Under the pieces are notes generated by a model that searched no databases, was not told the DNA's origin, and worked only from the letters and a program-made list of their open reading frames with translations. Source: Pseudomonadota bacterium (GTDB taxonomy: Bacteria > Pseudomonadota > Alphaproteobacteria > Micavibrionales > Micavibrionaceae). From it: a stretch of 7,125 nt of DNA. Shown in pieces: positions 4,508-7,125 of this stretch (within the stretch, counting starts at the first letter, position 1; the number at the start of each line of letters is the position of its first letter). The stretch spans positions 1 through 7,125 of the forward strand of contig JACQIJ010000002.1 in the NCBI GenBank assembly GCA_016198545.1. Reading direction: 5' to 3'. A program made the translations under genes and the position numbers.

Positions 4508-4957
4508 TCATTTCAGGGAAGGATTGATATAAGGGACCCGAGACATATCGACGTCACAGGCGCGCAAAAGGTCTATCGCGTCCTTAAGCTTCATCTCGTC
4601 CACAGGCCCGCGCCGTACGGCGGATCCGTCTCTACGCAGACTCTTTTCATACCTCGCCAGGATGCCTATCGCCTGAAGGGTCATCAGGCCGCTGTCCATG
4701 AACGACGATCCTTCGTTCAACGCGGCATCAGCCCACGCAGCGCGATAGCCTGACGCATCGCCGCTATAATAAGACGTCAGACGGACATCCCACAGACCAC
4801 GCCATGTTTTTTCGGCATAGGCGCGGATAAGAAGCCCCTTTCCCAGGCATCCGTCGTAAAAATCGGTTGTGATGCGGTCGCTTGGAACGGCGTCCGCCAA
4901 CGGATCGCCGTTGCGCTTTACCCATTTGAGGAATTTTTCAGTCAATCCGGAAAGCAT
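4508..4957 (-). CDS. Protein of unknown function coupled to the M16 peptidase gene
   Basis: I do not recognise this 149-residue protein. It has no signal peptide or membrane segment and appears soluble and mainly helical, with aromatic-rich stretches (TDFYDGC, KTWRGLWDVRLTSYYSG, GYRAAWADA) and a C-terminal helix EMKLKDAIDLLRACDVD. The start at 4957 is well supported by AAGGAG (4964-4969) with 6-nt spacing. It lies only 14 bp downstream of the M16 peptidase stop and so is the second gene of that transcription unit. Its 3' end converges with the CDPS gene across a 56-bp gap in which I see no clear terminator. The clean ribosome site and operon position make it a real gene; its function is unknown. 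Confidence 0.8.
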   Translation of the reverse strand: MLSGLTEKFLKWVKRNGDPLADAVPSDRITTDFYDGCLGKGLLIRAYAEKTWRGLWDVRLTSYYSGDASGYRAAWADAALNEGSSFMDSGLMTLQAIGILARYEKSLRRDGSAVRRGPVDEMKLKDAIDLLRACDVDMSRVPYINPSLK

Positions 4958-4971
4958 TATTCGCTCCTTCC

Positions 4972-6225
4972 TTACAAAGACGGGCGGGGGACAATATCGC
5001 CCGCAGAAAATGGCGGCTTTTTGCCTTCCCCCAGCGTTACGACGGAAGCGCGGGATGAAAAAATCCTCTGCGCGATAATTTGTATATCGGCGGCTGTGAC
5101 GGCATCATATCGCGCAGCCTTTTCTTCCATGTGGATTATCCTGCCGTTGTAATGCAGGTCATACGCCGCCATCGTCATCCGCATTTCCATTTTATCGGCG
5201 GCAACGATCATGTCCGTTTTGGCCACCGCCTTCGCCCTCTTAAGCTTTTGACCGTCAAATCGTTCTTCGCAGGCCCTCTTGTTCGCTTCGCGAACAAGGG
5301 GAACGGATTTCTCCATCCCTTCCCGGCGCGACGCCATGTATACCCGGAACAACCCGCTGTCGATTTCCGCATCGCTGAATGCCTCCACTGAATAAACCAA
5401 TCCCCTTTCCGTGCGAATATCGTTGAAAAGATCCGAAGTAAGAACGTTGCCCAAAACTTCCTGCGCCGTATGCAAAGAATCGTTGTATGCGCATCCATTG
5501 AACTGCAGGATAAGATGCATCTGTTCGCCGACGCGCGCCGCGTGCAGGGAATCGCCCCTGTATTCCGCCTTCCGGAATACGCTTTCCGGCCCGCATGGCA
5601 TGTCTTCCAGGGCTGTTTCCAGATCCCGCAATATTCTTGCCGCCTTCACGTTCCCCGCAACGGAGACGATCAGGTTTCCCGTATGGTAATGTTTGTTCTT
5701 AAACGCAAGCAAAGTGCCGCGTTCCATAGTCTCGACATTCCCGCGCGACCCCATTACTGGCGCGCCCAGCGGATTGTCCGGATACGCCGCCGCCTGCGAG
5801 ATAGCCAGGATTCTCTCGTCAGGGTCATAATGAGTGCTGATGAGTTCCTCCAGTATGGTCCCTCTTTCCTTCCGTATCTTGCCGGACGGCAGGGCCGAAT
5901 GGCACAGTATATCGCCCAGAAGCGTGATAAACGAAGATGAGTCCCGCGCCTGCCCCGTCATGTAATACAAAGTCTGCCCTTTGCCCGTTCCCGCATTCAT
6001 TCGCGCGCCCATGCTTTCGGCTTCTTCGTCAATCTGGCGTTCGCTGCGCGTTTTCGTGCCGGTAAAGGCCACATGCTCGAGAAAATGCGCCGCGCCGCTG
6101 TTCTTCCGCGTTTCATGGCGCGTGCCGACCTTGAAATAAAAACCGACGCTCACGGTGCCCGAATGGGGAACTTCATCTATGGCAACGGGCACGCCGCTGG
6201 AAAGGTGATAAAGTCTTGCAATCAT
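4972..6225 (-). CDS. M16 family zinc metallopeptidase (processing-peptidase-like)
   Basis: The product of 417 residues has the two-domain length of the M16B group (mitochondrial-processing-peptidase-like proteins). The inverted zinc motif is AAHFLEHVAF: His47-x-x-Glu50-His51. The third ligand is Glu127 in GTILEEL, 76 residues after His51 as in the family. The C-terminal domain keeps the paired Arg/Tyr in ERGLVYSVEA. One departure is NAGTGKGQTLYY, where related enzymes usually read NAxTSxEQTxYY, so a conserved Glu is Gly here. There is no signal peptide with this start, suggesting a cytoplasmic enzyme. Start 6225 (MIARLYHLSSGVPV) was preferred to an upstream ATG at 6288, which adds a basic non-conserved tail and overlaps the promoter region; AAGG lies about 9 nt upstream. 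It heads a two-gene unit with the 149-residue protein. Confidence 0.92.
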   Translation of the reverse strand: MIARLYHLSSGVPVAIDEVPHSGTVSVGFYFKVGTRHETRKNSGAAHFLEHVAFTGTKTRSERQIDEEAESMGARMNAGTGKGQTLYYMTGQARDSSSFITLLGDILCHSALPSGKIRKERGTILEELISTHYDPDERILAISQAAAYPDNPLGAPVMGSRGNVETMERGTLLAFKNKHYHTGNLIVSVAGNVKAARILRDLETALEDMPCGPESVFRKAEYRGDSLHAARVGEQMHLILQFNGCAYNDSLHTAQEVLGNVLTSDLFNDIRTERGLVYSVEAFSDAEIDSGLFRVYMASRREGMEKSVPLVREANKRACEERFDGQKLKRAKAVAKTDMIVAADKMEMRMTMAAYDLHYNGRIIHMEEKAARYDAVTAADIQIIAQRIFSSRASVVTLGEGKKPPFSAGDIVPRPSL

Positions 6226-6258
6226 TGTCCATTGCCTTCTCTGTTTTTTGATGCGTTT

Positions 6259-6288
6259 TTTATAGCAAATTAAAAGCGTGCCGCGCAA
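6259..6288 (-). promoter_or_regulatory. Candidate promoter of the M16 peptidase unit
   Basis: TATAAA at 6259-6264 on the minus strand is preceded by TTGCGC (6283-6288) with an 18-bp spacer. The -10 is good and the -35 matches only its first three bases. Its place directly after the groEL terminator and before the peptidase start makes it the likely promoter. Confidence 0.45.
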
Positions 6289-6290
6289 AG

Positions 6291-6322
6291 AAAAAGGGCC
6301 GCCAGAAACCGGCAGCCCTTTT
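6291..6322 (-). terminator. groEL intrinsic terminator
   Basis: On the minus strand GGGCTGCC (6318-6311) pairs with GGCGGCCC (6303-6296), giving an 8-bp stem with one U-G wobble and a 7-nt loop. Flanking A4/T4 extends the stem, and five T (6295-6291) follow. It begins 20 bp after the groEL stop codon. The plus-strand version has a C-A mismatch, so its main direction is minus. Confidence 0.88.
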
Positions 6323-6341
6323 GTATTTTTATATCAGATGC

Positions 6342-7125
6342 TTAGAACCCCATATCGCCCATGCCGCCCATGCCGCCGCCAGCGCCTGCGCCGCCGTGAC
6401 TGTGCTTGTTCTCTTCGGGGGCGTCGGTGACCATCGCTTCGGTGGTGATCATCAGGCCGGCGACCGAAGTCGCATCCTGCAACGCCACGCGCACGACTTT
6501 CACCGGGTCTATGATGCCGGATTTCACCATGTCGACATACGCGCCGTTCTGGGCGTCGTATCCGAAATTGGCATCCTTCTGATCCATCAGACGTCCGACA
6601 ACGATGGAGCCTTCGACTCCGGCGTTCTCGACGATCTGGCGAATCGGAGACTGGATCGCGCGGCGGATGATATCCACCCCGACATCCTGATCGCGGTTTT
6701 CGCCCTTCAGGTCTTTCAGCGCTTTCGTCGCGTACAGCAGCGCGCAGCCACCGCCCGCAACGATGCCTTCCTCGACCGCGGCGCGGGTCGCATGCATCGC
6801 ATCGTCAACGCGATCCTTGCGCTCCTTCACCTCGATCTCGGTCGCCCCGCCGACGCGGATAACCGCAACGCCGCCGGCCAGTTTGGCCAGACGCTCCTGC
6901 AGTTTCTCGCGGTCGTAATCGGAGTCTGTCTCCTCGATTTGCGCCTTGATTTGACCAATGCGGGCTTCGATCTCCTTCTTTTTGCCGGAACCGTCGATGA
7001 TCGTCGTATCGTCCTTGGTGATACGGACTTTCTTCGCCTTGCCCAGCATGGACAGATCGACATTCTCCAGCTTGATGCCGAGGTCTTCGGAAATCATCTG
7101 GCCGCCGGTCAGGATTGCCATGTCC
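6342..7125 (-). CDS. groEL: Chaperonin GroEL (Hsp60), C-terminal half (cut at window edge)
   Basis: GroEL forms the double-ring ATP-driven folding chamber with GroES in the cytoplasm. About 260 residues are visible, corresponding to roughly residue 285 to the end of the usual ~545. The part read includes the apical-domain strand DMAILTGGQMISEDLG, then DYDREKLQERLAKLAGGVAVI, the equatorial signature AAVEEGIVAGGGCALL, and the segment ATSVAGLMITTEAMVTD. The tail is HSHGGAGAGGGMGGMGDMGF, with the usual Gly/Met repeats and an added His-Ser-His. The Met codon at 7121 is internal; the frame continues to the window edge, so the true start and any groES gene lie beyond it. A strong terminator follows the stop. 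Confidence 0.98.
   Translation of the reverse strand, partial: DMAILTGGQMISEDLGIKLENVDLSMLGKAKKVRITKDDTTIIDGSGKKKEIEARIGQIKAQIEETDSDYDREKLQERLAKLAGGVAVIRVGGATEIEVKERKDRVDDAMHATRAAVEEGIVAGGGCALLYATKALKDLKGENRDQDVGVDIIRRAIQSPIRQIVENAGVEGSIVVGRLMDQKDANFGYDAQNGAYVDMVKSGIIDPVKVVRVALQDATSVAGLMITTEAMVTDAPEENKHSHGGAGAGGGMGGMGDMGF

Noticed and set aside
5470..5940. 156-codon plus-strand frame opposite the M16 peptidase
   Set aside because: It is a shadow of a conserved gene with no start signal.

Overview
The window looks like a piece of an alphaproteobacterial chromosome of moderate GC. The evidence is gene content and order: dnaA, rpsT and fpg (mutM) lie together on one strand, an arrangement familiar in Alphaproteobacteria, and a groEL fragment ends in a Gly/Met-rich tail. 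I cannot name the genus. No rRNA, tRNA, CRISPR array or insertion sequence is visible.

Layout. All housekeeping genes are on the minus strand. From left to right they are the N-terminal half of dnaA (cut by the window edge), a 425-bp gap carrying the dnaA promoter region, rpsT with a strong promoter and structured leader, a small secreted protein of unknown function, and fpg, whose stop codon overlaps a possible start of the secreted protein. After the central island come a 149-residue protein of unknown function, an M16 zinc peptidase directly upstream of it in the same transcription unit, and the C-terminal half of groEL with its terminator.

The unusual part is the middle (about 2909-4451). 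An AT-rich stretch separates fpg from two plus-strand genes that overlap by 14 bp. The first encodes an HTH (XRE-type) regulator with a C-terminal putative sensor domain. The second encodes a protein I recognise as a tRNA-dependent cyclodipeptide synthase (CDPS) whose active-site signature fits the 'XYP' subfamily. No tailoring enzyme is adjacent, so this looks like a self-contained regulator-synthase cassette inserted between core genes. The product would be a cyclodipeptide (2,5-diketopiperazine) made from two aminoacyl-tRNAs; its amino acids cannot be read from the sequence.

Divergent from the cassette, a near-consensus minus-strand promoter (TTGACA, 17 bp, TAAAAC) is followed about 85 nt after the predicted start by an 11-bp GAAA-capped hairpin and seven U residues. 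This is a complete small transcription unit of about 117 nt. It is either a small RNA with CUCCUC and CCCCACACACA single-stranded segments or an attenuated leader of fpg. The two divergent promoters flank a 14-bp palindrome that is a plausible operator for the HTH regulator.

Other oddities are an Fpg zinc finger that lacks its fourth cysteine and has altered spacing, an open frame extending dnaA upstream in frame, and a perfect 9-bp inverted repeat upstream of the dnaA promoter.
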